From assembly GCF_900110915.1 (NCBI RefSeq), contig NZ_FOFG01000016.1, forward strand, positions 1 to 64,000: a stretch of DNA of 64,000 nt. Reading direction: 5' to 3'. Positions 62,426 through 64,000 of the stretch are shown in pieces. This DNA comes from Faunimonas pinastri. Lineage in GTDB: Bacteria > Pseudomonadota > Alphaproteobacteria > Rhizobiales > Afifellaceae. The stretch's first letter is position 1, and the number at the start of each line of letters is the position of its first letter. The notes under the pieces were generated by a model that had not been told where the DNA came from, ran no database searches, and saw only the letters and a list, made by a program, of their open reading frames with translations. The position numbers and the translations under genes were made by a program.

Positions 62426-64000
62426 TCAGCTGTCCTGAACTTCGACGGCGGCAAGCGTCATCATGTTGAGGACGCCGCGCGCCGTCACGGACGGTGTCAG
62501 GATGTGGGCGGGCTTGGCCGGCCCGAGCAGGATCGGACCCACGTGCAGCGCGTCGTCCATGACGCGGATCAGGTTCAGCGCGATGTTCGCCGCATCGAGC
62601 GACGGGAAGACCAGCAGGTTGGCGTCGCCCGTGAGGCGGCTGGACGGCATCACCCGTTCGCGAAGCTCGGTGGAAAGCGCCGAATCGCCCTGCATCTCGC
62701 CATCCACCTCAAGATCCGGCGCGATCCTGGAGAGGATCTTCACGGCTTCGCGCATCTTGCGGGCGCCTTCCGTATCCAGCGAGCCGAAGTTGGAGCTGGA
62801 GAGCAGTGCCGCACGCGGCTTGATGCCGAAGCGCGAAACGTGCCGCGCCGCCTGAACGGTGGTTTCCGCGATTTCCTCCGCGGTCGGGTTCTCCGTCACA
62901 TGCGTGTCCGTCAGGAAGACGGTGCCGTAGGAGGAGAGGAGCAGGGAAAGACCGGCGAAGTGGCGGACGTTGTCGGCGGGGCCGATCACGTTGCGGATGT
63001 CTCGGAGATGCCGCTCGTAACGCCCTTCCAGCCCGCAGATCAGCGCGTCGGCTTCGTTGCGGCGGACGGCCAGCGCCGCAATCACGGTGGTGTTGGTGCG
63101 AACGGCCGTGCGTGCCGCCTCGGGGGTGACGCCGCGCCTTCCGACGAGGGCGAAATAATCGTCCACGTATTGCCGGTAGCGCGGATCCTCCAGGGGGTTC
63201 ACCACCTCGAAATCGCGATCAGGGCGGATCTTCAGGCCGAAGCGCTCCGCCCGGCTTTCGATCACCTGCGGGCGGCCGATCAGGATCGGCACGGCAAGAT
63301 CGTCCTCCAGAGCGATCTGCGTGGCGCGCAGCACGCGCTCGTCCTCGCCCTCGGCGAAGATGACGCGGCGCTTGGAGCTCTTCGCCGCCGAGACGATCGG
63401 CTTCATGACGAGGCCGGAGCGGAAAACGAAGCGGCTGAGCCCGTCGAGATACGCCTCGAAATCGGTGATCGGCCGGGTCGCCACGCCGCAATCCATCGCC
63501 GCCTGCGCCACTGCCGGCGCGATGCGCAGGATCAAACGCTGATCGAACGGCGTCGGGATCAGGTAATCCGGCCCGAAGGTATTGGCGACGCCGCCATAGG
63601 CCTTCGCCACGATTTCGGAGGGTTCCTCACGCGCCAGCGCTGCGATGGCGTGGACGGCCGCCATCTTCATTTCCTCGGTGATCTGGGTCGCCCCGACATC
63701 CAGCGCTCCGCGGAAGATGTAGGGGAAGCAGATGACGTTGTTGACCTGGTTGGGGAAGTCGGAGCGCCCGGTGCAGATCAGCGCGTCCGGTCGCGCTTCC
63801 TGCGCGTCCTTCGGCATGATCTCGGGATTGGGGTTGGCGAGCGCCATGATCAGCGGGCGCGGGCCCATGCGCTTCACCATCTCGGGCTTCAGCACGTTGG
63901 CGGCGGACAGGCCGAGGAAGACATCGGCTCCCTCGATGACCTCGGCCAGCGTCCGCAGCTCCGTTTCCTGCGCATAAACCGACTTCCAGCGGTCCATGGA
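62426..64000 (-). CDS. maeB: NADP-dependent malic enzyme with phosphotransacetylase-like domain (C-terminal part)
   Basis: The 3' part of a MaeB-type malic enzyme, cut by the right edge of the window; 525 codons are present of about 760. It decarboxylates malate to pyruvate with NAD(P)+. The end of the malic enzyme domain is seen in PRPLIMALANPNPEIMPKDAQEARPDALICTGRSDFPNQVNN, followed from about 200 codons into the visible part by the phosphate acetyltransferase-like domain (RVIFAEGEDERVLRATQIALEDDLAVPILIGRP). That domain is regulatory in the rhizobial enzymes. The ATG near 63997 is internal and not the true start. Confidence 0.93.
   Translation of the reverse strand, partial: SMDRWKSVYAQETELRTLAEVIEGADVFLGLSAANVLKPEMVKRMGPRPLIMALANPNPEIMPKDAQEARPDALICTGRSDFPNQVNNVICFPYIFRGALDVGATQITEEMKMAAVHAIAALAREEPSEIVAKAYGGVANTFGPDYLIPTPFDQRLILRIAPAVAQAAMDCGVATRPITDFEAYLDGLSRFVFRSGLVMKPIVSAAKSSKRRVIFAEGEDERVLRATQIALEDDLAVPILIGRPQVIESRAERFGLKIRPDRDFEVVNPLEDPRYRQYVDDYFALVGRRGVTPEAARTAVRTNTTVIAALAVRRNEADALICGLEGRYERHLRDIRNVIGPADNVRHFAGLSLLLSSYGTVFLTDTHVTENPTAEEIAETTVQAARHVSRFGIKPRAALLSSSNFGSLDTEGARKMREAVKILSRIAPDLEVDGEMQGDSALSTELRERVMPSSRLTGDANLLVFPSLDAANIALNLIRVMDDALHVGPILLGPAKPAHILTPSVTARGVLNMMTLAAVEVQDS

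Overview
The window is GC-rich with dense coding on both strands. It looks like a chromosomal segment of an alphaproteobacterium of the order Hyphomicrobiales (Rhizobiales). The indications are a BcsN-type cellulose operon, a malic enzyme fused to a phosphotransacetylase-like domain, a DUF3572 protein, an sRNA candidate resembling rhizobial MmgR/suhB RNA, a PhoU-like/Pit phosphate operon, and candidate RirA and EcfG sites. The genus cannot be fixed from the sequence. No insertion sequence, prophage, CRISPR array, rRNA or tRNA was recognised.

Layout. 1-561: no convincing gene, only degenerate repeats. 562-5500: a xylitol-type dehydrogenase, a 2-hydroxyacid dehydrogenase, and elongation factor P divergent from its lysylation enzymes epmA-epmB. 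5566-14944: two DHA2 drug exporters flanking a candidate sRNA gene, a cytochrome b561, and an RND efflux pump with a divergent TetR regulator and a clear operator palindrome. 15051-23795: a small exported protein, a luciferase-like monooxygenase, and a sugar cluster. The sugar cluster has a binding protein and two permeases, with no ATPase, divergent from a ROK regulator, a Gfo/Idh/MocA dehydrogenase and a ThuA-like protein; deoC follows. 23938-33728: a cellulose operon, bcsN-bcsA-bcsB-bcsZ-TPR gene.

34146-43119 is the most notable block. It encodes a selenocysteine formate dehydrogenase, fdoGHI, whose alpha subunit reads through an in-frame UGA followed by a SECIS-like hairpin. Then come fdhE, a Sel1-repeat protein, selB and an unrecognised 126-residue protein; the last three are joined by ATGA overlaps. 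selA, selC and selD are not in the window.

43147-51071: a small exported protein, a TonB-dependent siderophore receptor with a RirA-like box, a Na/phosphate cotransporter homologue, a PhoU-like protein plus Pit with a PHO-box-like site, a TetR regulator and bluB. 51081-58643: an AI-2E-family permease, two very small genes, a thioesterase, a YidB-like protein, two DUF2382 stress proteins behind an EcfG-type promoter, a hybrid histidine kinase and a DUF3572 fusion protein. 58653-64000: an Old Yellow Enzyme, a polysaccharide deacetylase divergent from an ATP-grasp protein, and the C-terminal part of a malic enzyme that runs off the right edge.

Many very long antisense reading frames exist because of the high GC content. 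They were left out wherever the opposite strand carries a recognisable protein family.
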